The notes under the pieces are model-generated. The model worked only from the letters and a program-made list of their open reading frames with translations. It was not told the origin of the DNA and ran no database searches. Positions 1-8,313 of a DNA stretch of 64,000 bases are shown in pieces. The stretch lies in assembly GCA_020852835.1 (NCBI GenBank), contig JADZAC010000039.1, positions 62,001 to 126,000 of the forward strand. The letters are read 5' to 3'. This stretch comes from Flavobacteriales bacterium. GTDB lineage: Bacteria; Bacteroidota; Bacteroidia; Flavobacteriales_F; PHOS-HE28. A program made the translations under genes and the position numbers. How positions within the stretch are numbered: position 1 is the stretch's first letter; every line of letters begins with the position of its first letter.

Positions 1-319
1 CGGCGCGGACGAGCTGGCCGTCATCCACCTTGGCGGGGTCGTAGGTCACCTTGGCATGGCCCGTTTCCGAGCCGTCGGTATACTCCACCTCCGCTTGTGT
101 AACGCCCGGCACTTTGGCCAATGCGCCCTTGATCATGTTGCCGCACATCATCGAACAGCTCATGCCCCCGATGGTCAGGTCGGCCGTGGCCATGGGTTCC
201 CCGGTGCTGATCACCACCTCCACCTCCGTACGGTCTGCCACTGCTCCGCCGTTATCCGATGAAGGGCCATGGCTGCAGGCGAAGAGCAGCAGCACGGAAA
301 GAAGGGGCAACTTGTTCAT
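1..319 (-). CDS. Heavy-metal-associated (HMA) domain lipoprotein/secreted protein, 3' part cut by window edge
   Basis: Reverse-strand translation MNKLPLLSVLLLFACSHGPSSDNGG...ATADLTIGGMSCSMMCGNMIKGALAKVPGVTQAEVEYTDGSETGHAKVTYDP; lipobox-like LLFAC and HMA-like GMSCxxxC motif. Not in ORF track because it is open at the edge. Confidence 0.8.
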   Translation of the reverse strand, partial: MNKLPLLSVLLLFACSHGPSSDNGGAVADRTEVEVVISTGEPMATADLTIGGMSCSMMCGNMIKGALAKVPGVTQAEVEYTDGSETGHAKVTYDPAKVDDGQLVRA

Positions 320-628
320 GATCAGTCGGACTTGGTACAAATGTAGTGATCGGTCCGCCATATGCCGCAGCTAACTCAGGGCCAACGCATCGTAATTCAA
401 CTGTCAATGGAAACCGCTGGTAGTCCTAAGGTTGTGAATGGCCCTTCGGCTCCGCCCAAGGCAGTACTCGTAGATCTATCCTAAACACTGCCCTGTGCGG
501 AGCCGAAGGGCCAACACCAGCTAACATCGGTGGTGGCTCTGCATGTTGCACAGCTCCAACAAGCCGGTTCAACTGCGGTCATTTTAATGCGGTTGCCCTT
601 GCAGCTACCTTCGCCCGCGCATCGCAGG

Positions 629-1537
629 ATGGACAATGGCAGCGGAAACGGGCGGTTGAAGTGGCTGCTGCTGGCGGTGCTCTCGCTGGTCTGGGGCAGT
701 TCCTTCATCCTGATGAAGCGCGGGCTGTTCCAGGGCGGCGCCCCGGCGCTTTCGCCCATGCAGCTGGCCAGCGCGCGCCTGTTCATCGCCTGGTTGGTGC
801 TGCTGCCGCTGCTCTTCCGCCACGCACACTGGTTCATCGGCCATTGGAAACCCCTGCTGGGCACGGCACTGCTGGGCAACGGCATCCCCGCGTTCCTGTT
901 CGCCCTGGCGCAAAGCCGTATCGACAGCTCCCTGGCGGGCATGCTCAACAGCCTCTCGCCGCTGTTCACCCTGCTGGTGGGCGTGCTGCTGTTCGGGGTG
1001 CGCTTCCGCGCGGCCAACTTCCTCGGCGTGCTGCTGGGCCTGGCGGGGGCCTTGGGCACCATCGCCTTCCGGCAGGGCGGCGGGGCTGCGGCCTGGAGCG
1101 TGTACGCCATCCTGCCCATCGTGGGCGCGGTGTGCTACGGGTTCAGCGGCAACATTGTGAAGCACGGCCTTTACATGGTGCCCGCCACGGCCATCTCCGT
1201 GCTGGCCATCAGCATCGTGGGGCCGTTGGGCCTCGTGGGCATTTTCGCATCGGACCTGCCGCACACCTTGGCCACGGTGCCGCATGCTTGGAGGGCCTTG
1301 GGCTTTGTGGCCATCCTGGCGGCGTTCGGCACGGGCATGTCGCTCATCCTCTGGAACCAGTTGATCAAGCTCACCTCGGCCGTGTGGGCGGCCTCCGTCA
1401 CCTACCTCATGCCCGTGGTGGCCATCGGCTGGGGCCTGTTCGATGGCGAAAGCGTGGCCCCGATGCAATTGGCCATGGTGGGCCTGATCCTGCTGGGCGT
1501 GTACTTGGTGAACAAGGGCACCTCGGCAGCGGGCTGA
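629..1537 (+). CDS. EamA/DMT-family transporter
   Basis: MDNGSGNGRLKWLLLAVLSLVWGSSFILMKRGL..., ten hydrophobic segments; start chosen at internal ATG 629. Confidence 0.85.
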   Translation: MDNGSGNGRLKWLLLAVLSLVWGSSFILMKRGLFQGGAPALSPMQLASARLFIAWLVLLPLLFRHAHWFIGHWKPLLGTALLGNGIPAFLFALAQSRIDSSLAGMLNSLSPLFTLLVGVLLFGVRFRAANFLGVLLGLAGALGTIAFRQGGGAAAWSVYAILPIVGAVCYGFSGNIVKHGLYMVPATAISVLAISIVGPLGLVGIFASDLPHTLATVPHAWRALGFVAILAAFGTGMSLILWNQLIKLTSAVWAASVTYLMPVVAIGWGLFDGESVAPMQLAMVGLILLGVYLVNKGTSAAG

Positions 1538-1709
1538 AGGCGCGCGAAGCATACGAGGTGGCGGGGGAAGGTCACGCGAAGGCGCGAAGCCGCGAAGGTT
1601 CCATCCAGGGAAAGTGGGGTAATTCACGCGAATCAAGGAGTACTCCTTCGCGGCTTCGCGAGATGCATCGTAACCTCGCGTGATCTGTTCATCCCATCTT
1701 TGCCCTCCC

Positions 1710-2456
1710 ATGTACCAAGGCAAAAAGGTCGTTGTGGTGCTCCCCGCCTACAAGGCCCAGCACACCCTGAAGCAGACCTACGACGAGATCCCCCTCGACA
1801 TCGTGGATGAGGTGGTGCTCGTGGACGACAAAAGCCCCGACAACACCGTGGAAGAGGCCAAGCGCATCGGCATCCGCCACATCGTGGTGCATGAGGTGAA
1901 CAAGGGTTACGGCGGCAACCAGAAAAGCTGCTACGACAAGGCCCTGGAGCTGGGCGCCGACATCGTGGTGATGCTGCACCCCGACTACCAGTACACCCCC
2001 AAGCTCATCACGGCCATGGTGGCGGTGATCGGTGATGGCGTATACCCCGTGGTCTTCGGCTCGCGCATCCTGGGCGGCGGTGCCCTCAAGGGCGGCATGC
2101 CCCTGTACAAGTACGTGGCCAACCGCCTGCTCACCCTTACCCAGAACCTGCTGATGGGTGAGAAGCTAAGTGAGTACCACACCGGCTACCGCGCGTACAG
2201 CGCCGAGGTGCTGCGCAAGTGCGAATACCACCGCTGCTCGGATGATTTCGTCTTCGATAACCAGATGATCGGCCAGATCTTCTGGAACCGCTTCGCCATT
2301 GCGGAGGTCACTTGCCCCACCAAGTATTTCGATGAGGCCAGCAGCATCAATTTCAGCCGTAGCATGAAGTACGGCTTCGGCGTGCTGCACGTGAGCTGGA
2401 GGTACTTCCTGGCGCGTACGGGACTGATGGGGTGGGAGCTGCTGGGCAAACGCTGA
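1710..2456 (+). CDS. Glycosyltransferase family 2
   Basis: VVLPAYKAQHTLKQTYDEIP...VDEVVLVDDKSPDNT...GYGGNQKSCYDKALELGADIVVMLHPDYQY. Confidence 0.9.
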   Translation: MYQGKKVVVVLPAYKAQHTLKQTYDEIPLDIVDEVVLVDDKSPDNTVEEAKRIGIRHIVVHEVNKGYGGNQKSCYDKALELGADIVVMLHPDYQYTPKLITAMVAVIGDGVYPVVFGSRILGGGALKGGMPLYKYVANRLLTLTQNLLMGEKLSEYHTGYRAYSAEVLRKCEYHRCSDDFVFDNQMIGQIFWNRFAIAEVTCPTKYFDEASSINFSRSMKYGFGVLHVSWRYFLARTGLMGWELLGKR

Positions 2457-2560
2457 GCGGGCCGCCGAGCGGCTTACCGGGAAGGAGACTATCAACCATT
2501 TCAAAAAACCGGGCGACATTAAAAAGCAAAATCAGTAGGACTAACAAAAAACTAACAAAA

Positions 2561-2882
2561 ATGAAATTCACAACAATTTATTTAGGGGAAAATAAAATAG
2601 AATTGTTCAACTCTCTGCTTGGGAAAGAAACTGTTAAAGTAAATGATGAAATGGTATCTTCCAAGTTTTCTATAACGGGAACCGAGCACTTGTTTAGTAT
2701 AAAAGAACAGGGCAACGAATAAAATGTAAATTAGTTACGGGATTTGGACTTAATGGAGTGGTTTTCGACTTATATAAGAACAATGAGCCAGTTATAGAAT
2801 CGCCAAAGAATGGATGCTTAACTATATTTCTAATAATTTTCGTAATAGCATTTTTAATTGGTGTGATTGAAATAATATTTTA
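2561..2882 (+). pseudogene. AT-rich small membrane-protein gene split by a frameshift
   Basis: MKFTTIYLGENKIELFNSLLGKETVKVNDEMVSSKFSITGTEHLFSIKEQGNE* then, in another frame, ...KCKLVTGFGLNGVVFDLYKNNEPVIESPKNGCLTIFLIIFVIAFLIGVIEIIF*. Confidence 0.55.
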
Positions 2883-2980
2883 ATGATTTAAAAAGTAAAA
2901 GAACTGGCCGTCAAAGAACCTGCTCATAACAAACGAAACGGCAACAGAGCGGTTGTAGTACTTCTATTGAACCGACTCTC

Positions 2981-3130
2981 GCCCAACTCTCGCTCGCGTT
3001 TGTAACGCGGGCGTTTAATTCCGGTCGTTTGCAACGACCATCCCTGAACCACTTCCGCTGGCCACCTGCGCCTGTTGAATATGCGCTGCAAGCACGCCTG
3101 GACCTTCCCCCGCGTTGCAAATGCGGGGGA
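2981..3130. repeat. Dispersed ~135-bp element, copy 1 (inverted relative to copy at 22116-22266)
   Basis: Near-identical to reverse complement of 22116-22266; internal palindrome GGTCGTT-TGC-AACGACC. Confidence 0.9.
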
Positions 3131-3162
3131 AGAAGGTGCGAAGGATCCTCGGCAACAAAAGA

Positions 3163-3618
3163 TCAGTGCGTGCTGTCCATCACCCTCTCCACCTGCTCCC
3201 TCCCGAACCCCTTCCCCACAAAATACCGGATCACCTTTTCGCGACGGATGTAGCCATCGGTCTCCTGGGTGCGCTCCCAGCGCCTGGCCACGGCGTTGCG
3301 CAGTTGTGCTGTTTCCTCTTCGGCATCTATGGCCTTCAAGCCTGAGGCGATGCAGCTTGCCGAAACGCCTTTGACCTTCAACGCCAGCTCGATCTTCCTG
3401 CGGCCCCAGCCTTTCTGGCGGCTCTTGCTTACGGCGAAGTGCTCCGCGAAGCGCGCCTCGTTGAGGAAGCCTTCACCGATGAGCTGCGCGATGGTCTGCT
3501 CCACCTCTTCCTTGTGCCCGCCCGAGGCGTAGAGCTTTTCACGCACTTCCTGCTGGCAGCGCTCCTGGCGGGCGCACCAGGCTCGGGCTTTGTGAAGGAC
3601 GGTGTTCGCGGAACACAT
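3163..3618 (-). CDS. recX: Regulatory protein RecX
   Basis: ARAWCARQERCQQEVREKLYASG...LIGEGFLNEARFAEHFAVSKSRQKGWGRRKIELALKVKGV. Confidence 0.85.
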   Translation of the reverse strand: MCSANTVLHKARAWCARQERCQQEVREKLYASGGHKEEVEQTIAQLIGEGFLNEARFAEHFAVSKSRQKGWGRRKIELALKVKGVSASCIASGLKAIDAEEETAQLRNAVARRWERTQETDGYIRREKVIRYFVGKGFGREQVERVMDSTH

Positions 3619-3667
3619 GGAAAGCCGCGAACCTACAACAGCCAACTTCATCCCCTACCTTTGCAAT

Positions 3668-3964
3668 ATGGCCATTGAGGAGCGCACCTTGGAACAGCTT
3701 CGCAGCTACTTCGCGGCGCAGCCGGTGAAGCAAGCCTTCCTGTTCGGCTCCTTCGCCCGTGGCGTTGCCGATGCGCAAAGTGATGTGGACATCCTGGTGG
3801 AACTGGACCACTCCAAGCCCATCGGCTTGCATTTCGTTCAAATGGGACTGGACTTGGAAGCACTGCTAGGTCGGCGCGTGGACCTCGTTACCATGAAGGG
3901 GCTAAGTCCGTACGTAAAAGCCTTTGTGGACGGGGACAAGCGACTGATCTATGCGCGCGCCTGA
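3668..3964 (+). CDS. MNT-type minimal nucleotidyltransferase (antitoxin of MNT/HEPN pair)
   Basis: FLFGSFARGVADAQSDVDILVEL = GSxxRG..SDxD motif; overlaps the HEPN reading frame start. Confidence 0.9.
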   Translation: MAIEERTLEQLRSYFAAQPVKQAFLFGSFARGVADAQSDVDILVELDHSKPIGLHFVQMGLDLEALLGRRVDLVTMKGLSPYVKAFVDGDKRLIYARA

Positions 3965-4409
3965 GGCAGACCGGGTACGGCTGCTCCATATTCTGGATGC
4001 CATCCGGGAGCTGGAAGAACATGCCTCCATGGTAACGGAAGATGCCCTGGATCAAGACGCCATGCTTCGCTATGCCGTGGTGAAGCTTATTGAGGTGATC
4101 GGTTAAGCAGCCAACTTATTGACCAAGGAACTCCGACAAGCCCATCCGGCAGTACCTTGGAACTTGGTCATCGGCATGCGGAACCGATTGGTGCATGACT
4201 ACTTCCGGATTGATACCACTGTGGTAGCTGAAGTGGTGCGGATCCATATCCCTAAGCTCAAACCCCAGGTGGAGGCAATTCTTCAAGGAATACCGGGACA
4301 ACCGAAGGTTCCCGGCGGGCACAGCAAGCACGGGCTTGGCGAAGCAGCGCGGTCAACATGGTTGGAGGCATGGCCACGGTTGATCACAAATAGCGGAGGC
4401 AAAGGTTAG
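3951..4409 (+). pseudogene. HEPN (DUF86-like) RNase toxin gene interrupted by in-frame TAA at 4104-4106
   Basis: MRAPEADRVRLLHILDAIRELEEHASMVTEDALDQDAMLRYAVVKLIEVIG*AANLLTKELRQAHPAVPWNLVIGMRNRLVHDYFRID; RNxxxH motif intact downstream of the stop. Confidence 0.8.
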
Positions 4410-4412
4410 AAA

Positions 4413-4473
4413 TGTCCGATGTCTCATGTCCTATGCGGTACGTAGCCGCGCATAGGACATGAGACATCGGACA
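4413..4473. repeat. Perfect 25-bp inverted repeat (11-nt loop)
   Basis: TGTCCGATGTCTCATGTCCTATGCG ... CGCATAGGACATGAGACATCGGACA. Confidence 0.95.
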
Positions 4474-4496
4474 AAGGCAGTATCTCTGAAGTTCCA

Positions 4497-6047
4497 CTAC
4501 ACCGCTACCTCCTTGCCCGCGCTATCGAAGACGTGGAACTCCAGGTATCGGCTGCTGCCTTGCGGCACCACCTTCACCCATTTCTTCCAGCGCCACCACC
4601 ATTTGTGCTGGATGCTGGGCAGGCCTTTGGTGAAGTAGGCCGCCACGAAGGGATGCACGTGCAGACAAAGCCCGCTCATGTTCTTTTCGCCGTGCAGGTA
4701 GTTGAGTCCGTTCTCGATCTCGTCCACGATGAGCACGGGGGCACTAACCTCGCCGGTGCCACCGCAGGTGGGGCAAGCCTCGCTGGTGTCGATCTCCGTT
4801 TCGGGCCGCACACGTTGGCGGGTGAGCTCGATCACGCCGAACTTGCTGGGCGGGAGCACGTTGTGCTTGGCCTTGTCATCCTCCATGGCGTCCTTGAGCG
4901 CCTTGTGGAGGGTGCGCCGGTTCTCCGGCTCATACAGGTCGATGAAGTCCACGCAGATGATGCCGCCCATGTCGCGCAGGCGTAGCAGGCGGGCCACCTC
5001 TTTGGCGGCCTCCACGTTGATGGCCAGTGCGTTGGTCTCCTGGTCGTTGCGCCCGCCCTTGCGGCTGCCGCTGTTCACGTCGATGACGTGCATGGCCTCC
5101 GTTTTCTCGATGATGAGGTAGGCGCCACTGGGCAGCAGTACCTGCCGGCCGAAGGCCTGCTTGATCTGCTTGTTGATGCCGAAGTTGTCGAAGATGTCCA
5201 GCTTGCCCTTGTAGAGCTTCACGATGCCCACGCGGTCCGGCGCCGTGCGTTCCAGGGTCTGGCGCACTTCCTCGTACACCAGGTCATCGTCCACGATAAT
5301 GCTGGTGAACTCCTTGTTGAGCACGTCGCGCAGCACGGCGCTGGTACGGTCCACTTCGCCGAGCACCTGCTTGGGCGGCATGGCACTGCGCAGGTTGTGG
5401 AACATCTGGTCCCAGCGGTGCAGCAGATGCTTCAGATCGGCCTCCAGGTCCTCGCTCCGCCGGCCTTCGGCATTGGTGCGGATGATGATGCCGAAGTTCT
5501 TCGGCCGGATCTCGTGCATAAGCGCCTTCAGGCGCTTGCGCTCGGTCTCGTCGGTAAGGCGGCTGCTGATGTGCACCCGGTTGGTGAAGGGCACCAGCAC
5601 CATGTAGCGCCCCGGCAGGGTGACCTCGGCGGTGAGGCGCGGGCCCTTGGTGCTGATGGGCTCCTTGGCGATCTGCACCAGGATGCTCTGGCTGGCGCTG
5701 AGCACATCGGGCAGCTTGCCCTCCTTCTCAATGTCCGGTTCCAGCTTCCAGTCGGCCAACAAGGAGGACTTCACCGTGCCGGCTACGGCTCCTTTGGCGA
5801 ACTTGAAACTGTTGCGGTACTGCGGCCCCAGGTCGTAGTAGTGCAGGAAGGCATCCTTCTCATGGCCCACGTCCACGAAGGCGGCATTGAGGCCGGGGGC
5901 CACCTTGCGCACTTTGGCCAGGTAGATGTCGCCCACGGCAAAGCCCCGCTCGGTGCGTTCGCGGTGCAGCTCCATGAGGAGCTTGTCGCGCACGACGGCG
6001 ATGGCCACTTCGCTCCCTTGGGAGCGGATGATCAGATCTACGCTCAC
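4497..6047 (-). CDS. rng: Ribonuclease E/G (Rne/Rng family)
   Basis: VSVDLIIRSQGSEVAIAVVRDKLLMELHRERTERGFAVGDIYLAKVRKVAPGLNAAFVDVGHEKDAFLHYYDL; GTG start inferred (ORF extends to 6083). Confidence 0.92.
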   Translation of the reverse strand: MSVDLIIRSQGSEVAIAVVRDKLLMELHRERTERGFAVGDIYLAKVRKVAPGLNAAFVDVGHEKDAFLHYYDLGPQYRNSFKFAKGAVAGTVKSSLLADWKLEPDIEKEGKLPDVLSASQSILVQIAKEPISTKGPRLTAEVTLPGRYMVLVPFTNRVHISSRLTDETERKRLKALMHEIRPKNFGIIIRTNAEGRRSEDLEADLKHLLHRWDQMFHNLRSAMPPKQVLGEVDRTSAVLRDVLNKEFTSIIVDDDLVYEEVRQTLERTAPDRVGIVKLYKGKLDIFDNFGINKQIKQAFGRQVLLPSGAYLIIEKTEAMHVIDVNSGSRKGGRNDQETNALAINVEAAKEVARLLRLRDMGGIICVDFIDLYEPENRRTLHKALKDAMEDDKAKHNVLPPSKFGVIELTRQRVRPETEIDTSEACPTCGGTGEVSAPVLIVDEIENGLNYLHGEKNMSGLCLHVHPFVAAYFTKGLPSIQHKWWWRWKKWVKVVPQGSSRYLEFHVFDSAGKEVAV

Positions 6048-6147
6048 GGGAAAAAGGGTAAGGTTGCGCGCCTCGCGACGCAAAATGCCCGAACGGCGCC
6101 CCGCGTCCCGCCAGGGGCGGAACGGGGGCAGACCGGGCGATCAACGC

Positions 6148-6243
6148 CTACCGGTTCTTCTTCTTGTGGCGGTTCTTGCGCAAACGTTTCTTGCGCTTGT
6201 GGGTGGCCATTTTATGGCGCTTCCGCTTCTTTCCGCAGGGCAT
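6148..6243 (-). CDS. AURKAIP1/COX24-like very basic 31-aa protein (mS38-type)
   Basis: MPCGKKRKRHKMATHKRKKRLRKNRHKKKNR*; below the ORF-track length cutoff. Confidence 0.75.
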   Translation of the reverse strand: MPCGKKRKRHKMATHKRKKRLRKNRHKKKNR

Positions 6244-6246
6244 GGT

Positions 6247-6828
6247 TCAATGGTTAGGCTTGTTCTTGATGTCTTGGATGTACCGGTCCGCCCCGTTGAT
6301 CAGGGCTGTGTCGGTCACCAATGTCTTGTATTTTTCCAGCACTGCCACGGCCTTCTCCAGGCTGTCCAGTGTTCCGTAGGCCTGGCCCAGGTAGGCATAG
6401 GCATCGGGGTAGTTCTTGGGGTCCAAGGCAATGACCTGCTTGAGGCGCACCATCGCCTTGTCGTACTGGCCGCTCTGCCAGCTCAACAGGGCCATGTGGT
6501 ATTGCGCCTCCACGTTCTCCGGGCGGCTGTCGGCCAGGTCCCTCAGTTTGGTGATGGCCGCCATGGGGGCTTGGCCGTGCGCCATGGCTTCGTGAAGCTC
6601 GGCAAGAATGGCGTTCACTTCCGGGTCTTTGCTGGTGGGCGCGTCGCCATGCTCGTGGCCGGCCCCTTGGGCCTGAGGCGTGGAGCCGCTGTTGGGGTCT
6701 TCACTGACCCTTGCCGAGGCCGCGTTCTTTTCCACCTGCCCCGAAGGTGTGCGGGGCGCCAGCCACAGGAGCACCACCACCAGTATGGCGGCGGCGATCA
6801 TGATCCAATGCTGGCGCTTCAGATCCAT
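6247..6828 (-). CDS. TPR-repeat membrane-anchored protein
   Basis: N-terminal TM (IMIAAAILVVVLLWLAP) then TPR-like AQYHMALLSWQSGQYDKAMVRLKQVIALDPKNYPDAYAYLGQAY. Confidence 0.8.
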   Translation of the reverse strand: MDLKRQHWIMIAAAILVVVLLWLAPRTPSGQVEKNAASARVSEDPNSGSTPQAQGAGHEHGDAPTSKDPEVNAILAELHEAMAHGQAPMAAITKLRDLADSRPENVEAQYHMALLSWQSGQYDKAMVRLKQVIALDPKNYPDAYAYLGQAYGTLDSLEKAVAVLEKYKTLVTDTALINGADRYIQDIKNKPNH

Positions 6829-7121
6829 CAGGCCGGTTTCTTGCTGGCGTTCTTCACCTTGTCCACGAAGACATCCGCCGGCTTGAAGAAGGGGATGTTG
6901 TGCGCGGGAATGATGATGGTGGTGTTGTTCTTCAGGATACGCCCCGTTTTTTGTGCGCGGTGCTTCACCAGGAAGCTGCCGAACCCGCGCAGGTGCACGT
7001 CCTCGCCGGCTTCCAAACTGTCTTTTACCTGCACCATGAACGCTTCAACGGTGTTCAACACCACCTCACGCTCGATGCCCGTTTTGCTGCTGATGGCAAC
7101 CACCAGTTCCGCCTTGGTCAT
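6828..7121 (-). CDS. HU/IHF-family DNA-binding protein
   Basis: MTKAELVVAISSKTGIEREVVLNTVEAFMVQVKDSLEAGEDVHLRGFGSFLVKHRAQKTGRI. Confidence 0.93.
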   Translation of the reverse strand: MTKAELVVAISSKTGIEREVVLNTVEAFMVQVKDSLEAGEDVHLRGFGSFLVKHRAQKTGRILKNNTTIIIPAHNIPFFKPADVFVDKVKNASKKPA

Positions 7122-7204
7122 GTCCCGATCTTCGTTTTTTGGGGGTGCGAAGATAGTGTTTTCCTTGATCTGCCGACCCGATCATTGCGCATCTTTGTCC
7201 CTGT

Positions 7205-8272
7205 ATGTCAAGTCCTTCATGGTTCAGCCAGCAACTACGGCCTTGGTACGCGGCGCATCGGCGCCCGTTGCCTTGGCGGGAAACCTTGGACCCCTACCGC
7301 ATTTGGCTCAGTGAGGTGATCCTGCAACAAACCCGTGTGGGCCAAGGCTTGGCGTATTACCTGCGCTTTACCGGCCGCTGGCCTTCGGTGGCCGCATTGG
7401 CGGCCGCCAGCGAGGATGAAGTATTGAAAATGTGGCAGGGCTTGGGCTACTACAGCCGGGCGCGGAACCTGCTGGTGGCCGCGCGGCAGGTCATGAAGGA
7501 CCACGGTGGACGATTCCCGGCCACCCATGCAGAACTGGTGCAATTGAAAGGCGTGGGCGACTACACCGCCTCGGCCATTGCCTCCATTTGCTTCGGCAGG
7601 CCCGAAGCCGTTGTGGACGGCAACGTGTACCGCGTGCTGGCGCGCTGCTTCGGCATTGCAACGCCCATTGACAGCGCGCAAGGGCGCAAACAATTCAAGG
7701 CGCTGGCCACCGAACTGCTCGATGCCCGGCACCCCGGCGACCACAACCAGGCAGTGATGGAACTCGGCGCCACCGTGTGCACACCGCGCAACCCCCAGTG
7801 CGGAACATGCCCATTGCGATCCAGGTGCACGGCTTATTCCACCGGCACCACAAGCGAACTGCCCGTGAAGGCGGGCCGGACCAAGACGCGCAACCGCTAC
7901 TTCAACTACCTGCACATACCGGCCGGAAAGGGACTGTACCTGCAACAACGCGGCGCAGGTGATATCTGGCAGGGCCTCTTTGAACTGCCACTGATCGAAA
8001 GCGCACGGCCACTGGACCGAAGAACGCTGGCGGGCGTGCTGGAGAAAACCTTCGGGAATGGCTGGAGCGTGAAGGAAATGGAGACCCGACCGCGCCACGT
8101 GCTGAGCCATCAGCAGGTGCACGCCTGTTTTTGGACTGTGATCCCGCCGCGCTCATTCAGGGTACCGGCGGAATGGAAAAAGGTGCCTGCGCGGAATTTG
8201 GATCAATATGCCGTGCCACGCCTGGTGGAACGCTGGCTGGCCGGCAAGCCGGGGCTGCTGCCCTCTGGTTGA
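7205..8272 (+). CDS. mutY: A/G-specific adenine glycosylase
   Basis: PLPWRETLDPYRIWLSEVILQQTRV...LKGVGDYTASAIASICFG...VVDGNVYRVLAR...CxxxxxxCxxCPLRSRC FeS motif. Confidence 0.93.
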   Translation: MSSPSWFSQQLRPWYAAHRRPLPWRETLDPYRIWLSEVILQQTRVGQGLAYYLRFTGRWPSVAALAAASEDEVLKMWQGLGYYSRARNLLVAARQVMKDHGGRFPATHAELVQLKGVGDYTASAIASICFGRPEAVVDGNVYRVLARCFGIATPIDSAQGRKQFKALATELLDARHPGDHNQAVMELGATVCTPRNPQCGTCPLRSRCTAYSTGTTSELPVKAGRTKTRNRYFNYLHIPAGKGLYLQQRGAGDIWQGLFELPLIESARPLDRRTLAGVLEKTFGNGWSVKEMETRPRHVLSHQQVHACFWTVIPPRSFRVPAEWKKVPARNLDQYAVPRLVERWLAGKPGLLPSG

Positions 8273-8313
8273 ATTGGCCATGCTATCGCCCTTCCGCTCC
8301 TACCTTGGTCCGC

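Noticed and set aside
605-1723. 372-aa minus-strand ORF opposite the EamA gene
   Set aside because: H/Q/G/R-rich antisense frame; the plus frame has coherent TM segments.
3029-3374. Short plus-strand ORFs (MQRPSLNHF..., MNMRCKHAW...) sharing peptides with the 22-kb region
   Set aside because: Peptide identity is explained by the dispersed non-coding repeat, not by genes.
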